Assembly: GCA_013043685.1 (NCBI GenBank)
Contig: JABDNT010000060.1
Location: 1 to 64,000, forward strand
Origin: Flavobacteriaceae bacterium
GTDB taxonomy: Bacteria; Bacteroidota; Bacteroidia; Flavobacteriales; Flavobacteriaceae
Direction of reading: 5' to 3'
Length of the DNA: 64,000 nucleotides
Part shown: positions 45,278 through 54,260 of the stretch, piece by piece
How the letters are laid out: each line of letters begins with the position of its first letter
How positions within the stretch are numbered: position 1 is the stretch's first letter
Translations under genes and position numbers: made by a program
Notes under the pieces: generated by a model
Seen by the model: only the letters and a program-made list of their open reading frames with translations
Told to the model about the DNA's origin: nothing
The model's database searches: none

Positions 45278-47311
45278 ATGAAAAAAGTTCTTGTCCTGTT
45301 ATTACTACTACTCGCCAGCTCATCACAGTTACATGCTCAACTTCAGAAAAAGTTTGAATATCTGGATGTATTCCAGTTGGAATATACGGGAGATCCCCAA
45401 ATTTCGCCGGATGGCAATTATGTGGTTTACAGGCGAACCGGGTTTGATATTATGAAGGACAGGTCTAAAGGAAATTTGTGGTTGTTGAGCACGGACGAGA
45501 GAAAGATCCATCATAAGCTTACCAACTTCGATGGGAATGAACGCCAGGCTCGCTGGTCCCCAAGTGGAGATAGGATTGCGTATGTTAGAAATACCGATAA
45601 TGGAAGTGAGATATTCGTGTACTGGACAGATTCAGGAGCTTCCGCGAAACTAACACAGTTAGAAAATTCACCGTCCTCTATAAGCTGGTCGCCGGACGGA
45701 ACGAAGATCGCATTTACCATGAAAGTCAATGCCAAAGCCCCGGTAATAGCTAAAATGCCAGCAAAACCAAAAGACGCTAAATGGGCCAAGGCTCCGCGAA
45801 TCACAGATCGATTGAAACATGAATCTGATGGTTCAGGATATATAAAACCAGGGTTCACTCACATTTTTACGATTCCCGCTGAAGGAGGTTCTTCGCGTCA
45901 GTTGACGAGTAAGGATAGAAATCACAGTGGCAACTTGTCCTGGTCTCCGGATGGATTGAAGATCTTCTTTTCATCAAACTTGAATGAAGATTGGGAGTAC
46001 GATTTCAGGAATACTGAAATTTACGCCATCAACACGGAAACACTTCAATACGAAACTTTAACAGAACGTCCGGGGCCCGATAGTTCTCCTAAAGTTTCAC
46101 CGGACGGTCAATACATTGCCTCCATAGGATTTGAGGATAAAGTACAGACTTACCAAACCAGGAAGATCGAACTTATGGACAGCCGAGGAGGCAATAAGCA
46201 AATCCTTTCGAAAAATCTCGACCGAAGTGCTCAGAATATCCAGTGGGCTAACGACAGCAAGGGACTTTATTTCATGTATAAAGATAAAGGGCTTACTAAA
46301 CTCGCTTACATTAATCTGAATGGAAAGGTTACGGATATCGCAGATAATGTTGGTGGAACTACCCTGGGAAGACCTTATTCAAGCGGAAGTTTTTCAGTTT
46401 CGAAAAATGGAAAGATTGCATACACCATTTCTTCCAGTGATCGCCCCGCGGATGTTGCTATTATTAGTAAGGGACAGAAAAACCAGAAGAAACTAACTGG
46501 CGTTAATGATGATCTTCTTGATTATCGCATGCTCGGTTCGGTTGCGGAAATTTGGTATAAATCGTCATTTGACGGAAGAGACCTGCACGGGTACCTCGTA
46601 TATCCTTCTGATTATGATGTTCAAAAGAAATATCCGCTACTGGTGGAGAATCACGGAGGCCCAATCCTGAATTACGGGCCACATTTTTCGGCCGAGATGC
46701 AACTATATGCAGCAGCAGGATATGTAGTCTTCTATCCGAACCCCAGGGGGAGCACCAGCTATGGAGAGGAGTTCGGGAATTTGTTGTTCAATAATTATCC
46801 GGGGCAGGATTATAACGACGTAATGGATGGTGTGGATGAGCTTGTCAAACAGGGCAAGGTAGATGAGGAACAATTATACGTAACTGGAGGAAGTGCAGGT
46901 GGTATTATGACGGCATGGATAGTTGGAAAGACGGATAGATTCAGAGCTGCTGTCGTTGCCAAACCTGTGATAAACTGGATCAGTAAGACACTCGTGGCTG
47001 ACAACTACTATGGCTATGCAAATTCGCGTTACCCAGGACAACCCTGGGAGAATTTTGAAGGGTACTGGAAATTCTCGCCACTCTCCCTGGTGGGTAATAT
47101 TGAAACCCCTACTATGGTTATGGTTGGAATGAATGATTTGAGAACACCGCCCAGCGAGGCCAAACAACTATACCACGCACTAAAGCTTAGGAAGATCGAA
47201 ACTGTACTGGTTGAAATTCCAGAGGCATCACATGGAATAGCAGCGAGGCCAAGCAACCTCATCACTAAGATCGCCCACACATTGGCTTGGTTTGAAAAAT
47301 ATAAGGAATAA
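45278..47311 (+). CDS. Exported S9-family (prolyl oligopeptidase-like) serine peptidase
   Basis: The protein has 677 residues with a signal peptide (KKVLVLLLLLLASSSQLHAQ). The N-terminal half is a WD40/TolB-like beta-propeller (repeat strands ARWSPSGDRIAY, ISWSPDGTKIAF, LSWSPDGLKIFF, KVSPDGQYIASIG). The C-terminal alpha/beta-hydrolase domain has the nucleophile in GGSAGGIMT, Asp in GMNDLRTPP and His in EASHGIA. Acylaminoacyl- or dipeptidyl-peptidase activity is the usual role. It is one of several exported peptidases in the window, which fits growth on proteins. Confidence 0.93.
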   Translation: MKKVLVLLLLLLASSSQLHAQLQKKFEYLDVFQLEYTGDPQISPDGNYVVYRRTGFDIMKDRSKGNLWLLSTDERKIHHKLTNFDGNERQARWSPSGDRIAYVRNTDNGSEIFVYWTDSGASAKLTQLENSPSSISWSPDGTKIAFTMKVNAKAPVIAKMPAKPKDAKWAKAPRITDRLKHESDGSGYIKPGFTHIFTIPAEGGSSRQLTSKDRNHSGNLSWSPDGLKIFFSSNLNEDWEYDFRNTEIYAINTETLQYETLTERPGPDSSPKVSPDGQYIASIGFEDKVQTYQTRKIELMDSRGGNKQILSKNLDRSAQNIQWANDSKGLYFMYKDKGLTKLAYINLNGKVTDIADNVGGTTLGRPYSSGSFSVSKNGKIAYTISSSDRPADVAIISKGQKNQKKLTGVNDDLLDYRMLGSVAEIWYKSSFDGRDLHGYLVYPSDYDVQKKYPLLVENHGGPILNYGPHFSAEMQLYAAAGYVVFYPNPRGSTSYGEEFGNLLFNNYPGQDYNDVMDGVDELVKQGKVDEEQLYVTGGSAGGIMTAWIVGKTDRFRAAVVAKPVINWISKTLVADNYYGYANSRYPGQPWENFEGYWKFSPLSLVGNIETPTMVMVGMNDLRTPPSEAKQLYHALKLRKIETVLVEIPEASHGIAARPSNLITKIAHTLAWFEKYKE

Positions 47312-47321
47312 GGAAATGGAC

Positions 47322-47546
47322 TTAATGCTTTTCTTCCAATTTATGTATTCTCGCGGATAATTGCCTGTTTCGTATCAAGAGCTTCTCTCGCTGGAACATC
47401 AGGTACACAACCAGCCCTAACATAATGATTAAGGTTATTGATAATGCCGTAGATATTTTACCAAAATTTGCAAGCTTTTCTTCAGCAGCCTGACTAAAAG
47501 CCATTGCCGGGGCTAAAGCGATGATCAAAAAAAATAATTTGCACAA
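47322..47546 (-). CDS. Small single-pass membrane protein (possibly CcmD-like)
   Basis: The protein has 74 residues. A signal-like start (KLFFLIIALAPAMAFSQ) is followed by one transmembrane helix (ALSITLIIMLGLVVYLMF) and a basic/coiled tail (REKLLIRNRQLSARIHKLEEK). The arrangement recalls small CcmD-like or respiratory accessory proteins, but the similarity is only in topology. The function is unknown, and no cytochrome genes are adjacent. Confidence 0.5.
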   Translation of the reverse strand: MCKLFFLIIALAPAMAFSQAAEEKLANFGKISTALSITLIIMLGLVVYLMFQREKLLIRNRQLSARIHKLEEKH

Positions 47547-47664
47547 AATAGAAGTTTTCCTTAAGATAATTTATTTTTTCAAAAAGGTCGTCGGCGCCAA
47601 TTTAGAAAGCTAACCGTCTTAGATTCAATATAGAGTTATATAAAAAGGCTAATCTTACCCTCGA

Positions 47665-48126
47665 TCAAAGTGCCAATTCCATTTTAATATTGCTTCGGTT
47701 ATAAGGGCTGTCCGGTTCAAGCTCTAATTCAACAAAACCGTATTTCCTGTAGATATATATAGCGTTTTCAAGCTTCGTATTCGAATAAAGAATGAGTTTT
47801 TTAAATTTCTGCCCTATGCTAAAATCAATACAGTATTGCATCAGCTGCTGCCCAATCTTTTTTCCGCGCTGATTTGGTAATACAGCCATTTTGGTCAATT
47901 CGAAAACACCTTCAGCATAGGGCATTAGGGCGACCGTTCCTAAAATTTTATCACCCTCAATCGCAAAGAATATGTGCCCGCCCGGTTCGATAATGTATTT
48001 ATCAGGATGACTCAATACCTCCTTATCGAAATCCTCTACATAGAAATAGGTTTCCAGCCATTCTATGTTCAACTCGTAAAAATCACGCGCATATCTCTGT
48101 TGAAATGGAATGACATTAACAGCCAT
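47665..48126 (-). CDS. GNAT-family N-acetyltransferase
   Basis: This is a 153-residue single GNAT domain. The acetyl-CoA-binding motif A is visible as VFELTKMAVLPNQRGKKIGQQLM (Q/R-x2-G-x-G/A type), preceded by ILGTVALMPY and followed by LILYSNTKLENAIYIYRKYGF. The acceptor is unknown. The start is only 2 bases after the ftcD stop, so it is the fourth gene of the hut unit. Acetylation of a histidine-pathway metabolite is conceivable but not shown. Confidence 0.87.
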   Translation of the reverse strand: MAVNVIPFQQRYARDFYELNIEWLETYFYVEDFDKEVLSHPDKYIIEPGGHIFFAIEGDKILGTVALMPYAEGVFELTKMAVLPNQRGKKIGQQLMQYCIDFSIGQKFKKLILYSNTKLENAIYIYRKYGFVELELEPDSPYNRSNIKMELAL

Positions 48127-48128
48127 GA

Positions 48129-49820
48129 TTACATTCTGGTATCGATATAAGCTATGGCTTCACTCTCTATTTGAAGGGTTGACTTATAAATTTTCTTTGC
48201 TTTGTCAAGTATTTCTAATGCAAATTTCCGATCCTTAATATCTTTTGCATTGATCCGTACATTGAAGTACGCCCCAATTACGGCAGCCCTCGCACAAAGT
48301 ACACCAACACCAGCATCTGATAGAGAAGTTTGAAGACCTTCCTTCAGCATAGCCTGCATCACTTCCATGGAATCATGGGCAGTTTCCATTACCTGAAACG
48401 GAATCTCCGTCGCATATTTGGTGGCAGTTTCAATTGCTTCCGCTCGTGTTGCTTTTTCTTCATCCGATCCTTGCGGCATCCTGAATCCATCAATTATTTT
48501 ATTAAATGCGTTGGTATCCTCATCTACCAGGAAGAGTAGTTTGCTCATATAGGCCTGACCTTTTTCCGCCCATTTCGAATAGGTCTCCCACTTATCGTCC
48601 CAGCCCGCTTTATGTGCCGACAGGTTTGCTACCATGGTCCCTAAAGCGACACCAAGGCTTCCTACATAGGCAGATATCGAACCGCCGCCCGGAGCCATGG
48701 ATTCTCCCGCTGTTTCATCCGCGAAGTCGTTTAGTTTGAGGTCAATTAATTTTTTCTCTTCGGAATCCAACATGTATTCAATGATCTTTTCCTTCATATT
48801 GAAGGGTTTTAGATCATCCAGTCCGAGGGATTTGATCGCTATCTTGATCTTTTCACTTTCAGCAATTCCGAGGGAACGTTGCTGCTTGATCAGAAAATAA
48901 TCGGCCGCATCCAGCATGGCTTGCAATGGGATCAACCCTATCAATTCCGATCCCGTTACCCGAAGCCCGCGTTCTTCCGCTGCCTTGCAGGTTTCGTCAA
49001 AGGCGACGTGCATAGAGGTAATAGAGATGTTTGTAAGATTATAGGATATTTGAGCGATCCCGTATTCTTCGATATACCAACCTATACCTTTTACCGCTTT
49101 TAACTTACCCGGGATACGTACGGGCTCTCCATTTTTGTCCAGTACTTTTTTCCCTGTGATAGGGTTTCCTTCTCGTTTTACCCTTCCCGCTTCACGAATA
49201 TCGAAGGCGATAGCATTCGCTCTTCGGGTGGATGTGGTATTTAGATTTACGTTATAAGCTATGAGAAAATCTCTTGCTGAAATAGCTGTTGCCCCTGTTT
49301 TTGAAACCAATTCATTGAATTCTGCCGGCCCGAAATCAGGTTTCCAGTCAGGATCAGATAATTTCTTAGGCAGTCCTTCATATTCACCGGAACGACAACT
49401 GGCCAAATTCTTTCGTTTTTCTTCTTTAGCGGCGTTTTCGTAAAAATAACCGGGAATGCCCAGTTCTTTACCTACACGCTCTCCCAATTTGTGAGCAAAA
49501 ACAGCAGTCTCCTCCAGGCTTATATTCCGTATGGGAACCAACGGACAAACATCAGTAGCGCCAAATCTGGGATGTTCTCCGCTATGTTTGGACATATCTA
49601 TTAGTTCAGAAGCCTTTTTTATAAGGAGGAATGCTGCTTCTATAACAGGTTCAGGCTCTCCAACAAAAGTGATTACAGTCCTATTAGTTGCTTTTCCAGG
49701 ATCAATATCGAGTAATTTTACGCCCTCAACGGTCTCGACAATATTGGCGATTGAATTGATCTTAACGGAATCTCTTCCTTCACTTATATTTGGAACACAT
49801 TCAATAAGTTGTTGCTGCAT
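48129..49820 (-). CDS. ftcD: Bifunctional glutamate formimidoyltransferase / formimidoyl-THF cyclodeaminase
   Basis: This is the last step of one histidine-degradation route: transfer of the formimino group from formiminoglutamate to tetrahydrofolate, then deamination to methenyl-THF. The protein has 563 residues. N-terminal formimidoyltransferase begins IECVPNISEGRD and contains HPRFGATDVCPLVPI. The second half of that enzyme has SYNLTNISITSMHVAFDE, and the cyclodeaminase is at about 350-560 (SMAPGGGSISAYVGSLGVAL, FRMPQGSDEEKATR). The fused form is like the animal enzyme and is common in Bacteroidota. It lies 24 bases after hutG. Confidence 0.94.
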   Translation of the reverse strand: MQQQLIECVPNISEGRDSVKINSIANIVETVEGVKLLDIDPGKATNRTVITFVGEPEPVIEAAFLLIKKASELIDMSKHSGEHPRFGATDVCPLVPIRNISLEETAVFAHKLGERVGKELGIPGYFYENAAKEEKRKNLASCRSGEYEGLPKKLSDPDWKPDFGPAEFNELVSKTGATAISARDFLIAYNVNLNTTSTRRANAIAFDIREAGRVKREGNPITGKKVLDKNGEPVRIPGKLKAVKGIGWYIEEYGIAQISYNLTNISITSMHVAFDETCKAAEERGLRVTGSELIGLIPLQAMLDAADYFLIKQQRSLGIAESEKIKIAIKSLGLDDLKPFNMKEKIIEYMLDSEEKKLIDLKLNDFADETAGESMAPGGGSISAYVGSLGVALGTMVANLSAHKAGWDDKWETYSKWAEKGQAYMSKLLFLVDEDTNAFNKIIDGFRMPQGSDEEKATRAEAIETATKYATEIPFQVMETAHDSMEVMQAMLKEGLQTSLSDAGVGVLCARAAVIGAYFNVRINAKDIKDRKFALEILDKAKKIYKSTLQIESEAIAYIDTRM

Positions 49821-49844
49821 GGTTGTTTTTATTTCTGTTTAATA

Positions 49845-50843
49845 TTATACTGTTACATCTACGATCAGGTAGGCCAATGCCTTGCCTACGGTATCAAGTT
49901 CCGACTTACTAGGAATAGCTTCGCAGATATGGATATAGGAAGGAACAGGACTCTTTGAAAAGAATCGAGCGAACTGACGTGCCTGTGTCATGGAAAATCC
50001 AGATGGGGTCATGGCACTGCTGGTAAACGCTTCTATAGCATCCACATCAATTTCCAACCCAAATTTCCTATCCCGGATAAATTGCTTGGCTACTTTCACG
50101 GCTTGTTTAAAAGGTGGATTTTCACGTAAAATCACATCTTCGAAAAAATAGAAACCTATACGGTCTTTGAATTGTTCCATTCTGTTATATACTTCCTGGG
50201 AGGTATAGCTTTTATGTATTCCGAAGATCCCATATTTATATATGTAACCTTTCTCCATAGCATAGGAAAAAGCATTACCGCTATGCCTGTGCTCCAGTGG
50301 TTTAAAGTCGCTGTGCGCGTCCAGGTTGATCACATTGAGGGGAGTTCCCAATGCATCACTGGATCCCTTAAGGATTCCAAGCGAATTATTATGTCCTCCT
50401 CCAACGACCAGGGGAATCTTCCCGGCCGCAACGATGGTCCGAATAATTTGCGAAACTTCCAGGTCGATCTTTTCCACCAGTTTGCCAATGGTCTCTCCGA
50501 AGTTATCTGCTTCCGGATCCAACATATGAGCTGTTCGCATCTCATTTCTAAAATCCAGCTCACCGAGTATTATTATGTTTTCCGGTTTCGAAAGCGTATT
50601 GGCCTGCATATTTAACAGCGACCTCAGGCAGGCATCCCAGGCTTCAGAAGTTCCTTTTTTACCGAAATTAGCCAACACGCCTACATCCTCCGGGATGCCT
50701 AGAACAACGTAATCTGCTTTGTGTTTCTTTAATTCGTCGAGATCTCCGATGCATCCAACCTTTTCGCCGAATTTTGTTTCACCTTTTCTGAGAAGCGTTA
50801 GAGAATCCAGAAATTCCTTATCGTAGATCTTCAAACTGTTCAT
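49845..50843 (-). CDS. hutG: Formimidoylglutamase (arginase/ureohydrolase family)
   Basis: HutG splits formiminoglutamate to glutamate and formamide. The 332-residue protein has the manganese-binding motifs VVGGGHNNS, NLDAHSDFK and EIDVDAIEAF, with the His, Asp-x-His-x-Asp and Asp-x-Asp ligands kept. Its start overlaps the hutI stop (ATGA), so translation is coupled. Having both hutG and ftcD in one operon is redundant on paper: both use formiminoglutamate. An alternative ureohydrolase substrate cannot be excluded. Confidence 0.85.
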   Translation of the reverse strand: MNSLKIYDKEFLDSLTLLRKGETKFGEKVGCIGDLDELKKHKADYVVLGIPEDVGVLANFGKKGTSEAWDACLRSLLNMQANTLSKPENIIILGELDFRNEMRTAHMLDPEADNFGETIGKLVEKIDLEVSQIIRTIVAAGKIPLVVGGGHNNSLGILKGSSDALGTPLNVINLDAHSDFKPLEHRHSGNAFSYAMEKGYIYKYGIFGIHKSYTSQEVYNRMEQFKDRIGFYFFEDVILRENPPFKQAVKVAKQFIRDRKFGLEIDVDAIEAFTSSAMTPSGFSMTQARQFARFFSKSPVPSYIHICEAIPSKSELDTVGKALAYLIVDVTV

Positions 50844-52075
50844 AATAATTCGCCGTTACAAATTACGCTATCGATACAATTACTTCCGAAGGAGTATGGC
50901 AGAAAACCATACGAAGGAATTTCCTTTGTAATGATGAGATTCGCTTTTTTTCCTTTGGTGATACTTCCGTGGGTTTTACTCAATCCCATTGCATAAGCCG
51001 CGTTTACTGTAGCAGCATTTATAGCTTCTTCGGGTGTAAGATTCATTTTAATACATGCAGCTGCTACAACGAAGTTCATGTTTCCGGTGGGAGAGGAGCC
51101 TGGATTATAGTCGGTGGCAATGGCAAGTGGTAATCCGGCATCGATCAATGCACGACCGGGTGTGTATGGAATGCCCAGGAAGAAAGAACAGGCCGGAAGG
51201 GCTACAGGCATGGTTTCCGAATGTTGTAATTCCCGAATATCATCATCGCTTACGATCTCCAGGTGGTCCACAGTGAGCGCCTTATGTTTCACTCCTACAG
51301 AAACCCCGCCAATACTGTTGAACTGATTCACATGTATTTTTGGAACTAATCCATACTTATTTGCTGCTGTTAATATTTTATCCGTGTCTTCTACCGAAAA
51401 ATAACCGTCCTCGCAAAAGACATCAACATAGTCTGCCAGTCCCTCCGCTGATACTGCAGGTAACATTTCATCACAAATAAGTTGAATATAGTCTTCTTTT
51501 TTATCCTTGAATTTCTCAGGAACCGCATGCGCGCCCAGAAAGGTTGTTTTAACGGTTACCGGGTAAGCCTTGTCTAATCTCTTGGCGACGCGTAACATTT
51601 TCATTTCGGCTTCCTTTGTGAGTCCGTATCCGCTTTTAATTTCAATGGCCCCCGTCCCAAGCTTCATAACTTCTTCCAGTCGTTTTGCAGACTGCATATA
51701 CAGATCGTCTTCGCCGGTTTCCTGAAGTTTCCTGGCACTGTTTAGAATACCTCCACCTTTTTCTGCTATTTCCTGATAGCTCAAGCCATTAATTCTATCC
51801 ACAAATTCCTGTTCGCGGTTTCCTGCAAAAACAATATGTGTGTGAGAGTCGCACCAGGACGGGAGCACTATTTTGCCACTACAATCTATGGTCTTATCGA
51901 AGGAACCTGTTGGTGTTGCCACCATGTCTCCATAATTATGAATGACACCATTTTCAATAAGGAGCCAGGCGTTTTCCAATGTCGGGAGCTCCTTCATAGC
52001 GGCTCCTTTTAAATTGGTCACCCTTGAATCCCTGACCTGGAGTAATTGTTTAATGTTGGTTAGTAAAACATTCAT
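50840..52075 (-). CDS. hutI: Imidazolonepropionase
   Basis: HutI opens the imidazolone ring to give formiminoglutamate in histidine breakdown. It has 411 residues of amidohydrolase fold. Metal-binding motifs are PSWCDSHTHIVFAGNR, GAIEIKSGYGL, FLGAHAVP, IHVNQFNSIGG, VDHLEIV and IATDYNPGS. It begins the minus-strand order hutI-hutG-ftcD-GNAT. The first two enzymes of the pathway (histidine ammonia-lyase and urocanase) are not in the window. Confidence 0.95.
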   Translation of the reverse strand: MNVLLTNIKQLLQVRDSRVTNLKGAAMKELPTLENAWLLIENGVIHNYGDMVATPTGSFDKTIDCSGKIVLPSWCDSHTHIVFAGNREQEFVDRINGLSYQEIAEKGGGILNSARKLQETGEDDLYMQSAKRLEEVMKLGTGAIEIKSGYGLTKEAEMKMLRVAKRLDKAYPVTVKTTFLGAHAVPEKFKDKKEDYIQLICDEMLPAVSAEGLADYVDVFCEDGYFSVEDTDKILTAANKYGLVPKIHVNQFNSIGGVSVGVKHKALTVDHLEIVSDDDIRELQHSETMPVALPACSFFLGIPYTPGRALIDAGLPLAIATDYNPGSSPTGNMNFVVAAACIKMNLTPEEAINAATVNAAYAMGLSKTHGSITKGKKANLIITKEIPSYGFLPYSFGSNCIDSVICNGELL

Positions 52076-52139
52076 CGGCTAAAGATAGCAAACCTGAAAA
52101 GGAATTTATAAATTAGGGGAGTAAAAAATATGATTGAGA

Positions 52140-53318
52140 ATGAAATCAAAATCACCAGGAGTCAATACAATTTGTACTCATGTAGGGGAGCTAAAGGACG
52201 AGCAATACAAAGGTGCGATCAGCCCGCTATATATGTCCAGTTCTTATGCTTATGAGGATGTCGATGTTAAACGGTATCCCAGATACTTCAACACACCCAA
52301 CCAGGAAGGCCTATCGAAAAAAATAGCAGCCTTGGAGCATTGTGAGGCTGGCTTGATCTTCGGAAGTGGTATGGCTGCGATTAGTCATTCGATGTTAGCC
52401 TTTCTCGAAAAAGGAGACCACGTGGTGGTTCAGAAAACAATTTATGGAGGGGCATTCAATTTCATGGTTGAAGAATTTCCGAAGTACGGTATTGAGTTCG
52501 ACTTTACCGATGGGTTTTCAGAAGCGGATTTCAGAAATAAAATAAAACCGAACACTAAAGTGATTTATGTGGAAACACCTTCAAATCCACTCATGCTTAT
52601 TACCGATCTGGAAATGATCTCCCGACTGGCAAAAGAGCATGGACTGGTATCCATGATAGACAATACGTTCGCTTCTCCGGTAAATCAGATACCGGCAGAT
52701 TTCGGAATAGATGTGGTGTTGCACAGCGCGACGAAATATTTGGGAGGACACAGCGACCTATGTGCCGGAGCAGTGGCGGCCTCGGAAGAACATATACAGA
52801 AGATTTGGAATGTTGGAAAGAACCTGGGAGGTAGCTTAAGTGATTACACGGTATGGTTGCTGGAGCGAAGCATGAAGACTCTTGGAATTCGTGTAAAGGC
52901 GCATAATCGTAACGCAAAGAAAATAGCAAAATGGCTTGATAAGCACGACCTTGTTTCTCAAGTCTATTATCCCGGATTAAAAAGTCACCCGGATCATTCC
53001 CTGGCTAAAAAACAAATGAAGGGATATACGGGCATGTTATCTTTTGAATTAATTCCGGCCGTGACTCCTGAAAAATTCATGGCATCTCTAAAAATGATAA
53101 AACAATCTATGAGCCTTGCCGGTGTTGAGTCTACCATTTTATCACCCGCCAAGACCTCACACGCCTTGCTAAGTCCTGAGGAACGAGAAAGACAAGGAAT
53201 AAGTGACAGATTGTTGAGGTTCTCAGTTGGTATTGAAGATAAGAACGATCTCATTGCTGATCTGAAACAGGCCCTTGAGACAGTGGTTACGGACCAAATG
53301 CAAAATACGGTTGTATGA
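52140..53318 (+). CDS. PLP-dependent transsulfuration enzyme (cystathionine gamma-lyase/synthase type)
   Basis: The protein has 392 residues of the Cys/Met-metabolism PLP family. Motifs are FGSGMAAISHSM, VYVETPSNPLMLITD-like strand (IYVETPSNP), DNTFASPVNQIP, and the PLP lysine in HSATKYLGGHSD. The N-terminus is taken as the ATG at 52140 rather than the TTG at 52134. Synthase, gamma-lyase or beta-lyase cannot be told apart by eye. It overlaps bshB1 by four bases, and a cysteine-yielding role would fit bacillithiol synthesis next door. Confidence 0.9.
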   Translation: MKSKSPGVNTICTHVGELKDEQYKGAISPLYMSSSYAYEDVDVKRYPRYFNTPNQEGLSKKIAALEHCEAGLIFGSGMAAISHSMLAFLEKGDHVVVQKTIYGGAFNFMVEEFPKYGIEFDFTDGFSEADFRNKIKPNTKVIYVETPSNPLMLITDLEMISRLAKEHGLVSMIDNTFASPVNQIPADFGIDVVLHSATKYLGGHSDLCAGAVAASEEHIQKIWNVGKNLGGSLSDYTVWLLERSMKTLGIRVKAHNRNAKKIAKWLDKHDLVSQVYYPGLKSHPDHSLAKKQMKGYTGMLSFELIPAVTPEKFMASLKMIKQSMSLAGVESTILSPAKTSHALLSPEERERQGISDRLLRFSVGIEDKNDLIADLKQALETVVTDQMQNTVV

Positions 53319-54031
53319 AATTAGATATACTCGCCATTGGGGCACACCCGGATGATGTGGAAATGAGTTGTGGGGCGACACTTGCAAAGGAGATCGCGGC
53401 AGGTAAAAAAGTTGGCATTCTCGATCTTACTCGAGGTGAATTAGGCACGCGTGGTAACGCTGAATTGAGAAAACATGAGGCCGAAGAGGCAGCCAAAATA
53501 CTGGGGGTCATCGTTCGTGAAAATCTTGGCCTTGCGGATGGATTTTTCGAAAATAACAGGGCTGCTCAAATTGCCATAATTAAAGTATTACGTAAGTACA
53601 GACCCGAGGTAGTTTTTTGTAATGCGGTAGAAGACAGGCATATCGATCATGGAAAGGGGAGCAAGCTGGTAAGTGATTCCTGTTTCTTAAGCGGATTGAG
53701 AAAAATTGATACGGAAATAGATGGAAACGCCCAGGAAGCCTGGCGTCCGAAACACGTATACCACTATATTCAGTGGAGGGACCTGGAGCCCGATTTCGTG
53801 GTGGATGTAACAGGTTATATGGATCAGAAGCTGGCAGCTGTTTTTGCATATAAGAGTCAGTTTTATGATGAAAATTCAGAGGAGCCTGAAACGCCTATTT
53901 CTAGTAAGAATGCCACTGATAGTTTGCGATATCGAAATCGAAATCTTGGCCGATTGATTGGCTCGGAATATGGAGAGGGGTTTACCGTTGAGCGCTATGC
54001 TGCGGTGAATTCGATCTTCGATCTGATTTAA
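53315..54031 (+). CDS. bshB1: Bacillithiol biosynthesis deacetylase BshB1
   Basis: BshB1 removes the acetyl group from GlcNAc-malate, the middle step of bacillithiol synthesis. The 238-residue LmbE-like protein has the zinc site GAHPDDVEMSCGATLA, the DLTRGELGTRG segment, and the later His in NAVEDRHIDHGKGSKLV. The ATGA overlap with the transsulfuration gene gives translational coupling. bshA and bshC are not in the window. Bacillithiol is the main low-molecular-weight thiol in many Bacteroidota. Confidence 0.93.
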   Translation: MKLDILAIGAHPDDVEMSCGATLAKEIAAGKKVGILDLTRGELGTRGNAELRKHEAEEAAKILGVIVRENLGLADGFFENNRAAQIAIIKVLRKYRPEVVFCNAVEDRHIDHGKGSKLVSDSCFLSGLRKIDTEIDGNAQEAWRPKHVYHYIQWRDLEPDFVVDVTGYMDQKLAAVFAYKSQFYDENSEEPETPISSKNATDSLRYRNRNLGRLIGSEYGEGFTVERYAAVNSIFDLI

Positions 54032-54106
54032 AAATTACTTAATGGTATTGCGGAAGCAGGGGAAAAGATTTATATTTGCCTCCGCTTTCAACGTAAAAGT
54101 GAAATG

Positions 54107-54180
54107 GTGGTTGTAGCTCAGCTGGTTAGAGCGCTGGATTGTGGTTCCAGAGGTCGCCGGTTCGAAACCGGTCTTCCACC
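54107..54180 (+). tRNA. tRNA-His (GTG anticodon)
   Basis: The cloverleaf is readable: D arm TAGCTCAGCTGGTTAGAGC, anticodon stem CTGGA/TCCAG around TTGTGGT with anticodon GTG, and T arm with TTCGAAA. G at 54106 is the extra G-1 that marks tRNA-His and faces C73. CCA is encoded at 54181-54183. Positions 5-68 and 6-67 of the acceptor stem are both T-T in this reading, which would leave two mismatches. Confidence 0.93.
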
Positions 54181-54186
54181 CCATAG

Positions 54187-54216
54187 AGCCTTCAACATAT
54201 GTTGAAGGCTTTCTTT
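54187..54216 (+). terminator. Intrinsic terminator of tRNA-His
   Basis: AGCCTTCAACAT and ATGTTGAAGGCT form a perfect 24-base palindrome, followed by a T-rich run. It starts four bases after the encoded CCA. Confidence 0.8.
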
Positions 54217-54260
54217 ATTTCTGAACTGAAGCTTGCTTCGAGTTTCAGAAATAAAGAAAG
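54209..54260. repeat. 17-bp perfect inverted repeat with a nested hairpin
   Basis: CTTTCTTTATTTCTGAA (54209-54225) is exactly complementary to TTCAGAAATAAAGAAAG (54244-54260). The 18-base loop contains its own GAAGC/GCTTC palindrome (54228-54239). The left arm is also the T-run of the tRNA terminator. Confidence 0.8.

Noticed and set aside
49261-49842. Plus-strand open frames opposite ftcD and hutG
   Set aside because: They have no initiation context or family resemblance and lie fully opposite genes with clear motifs.
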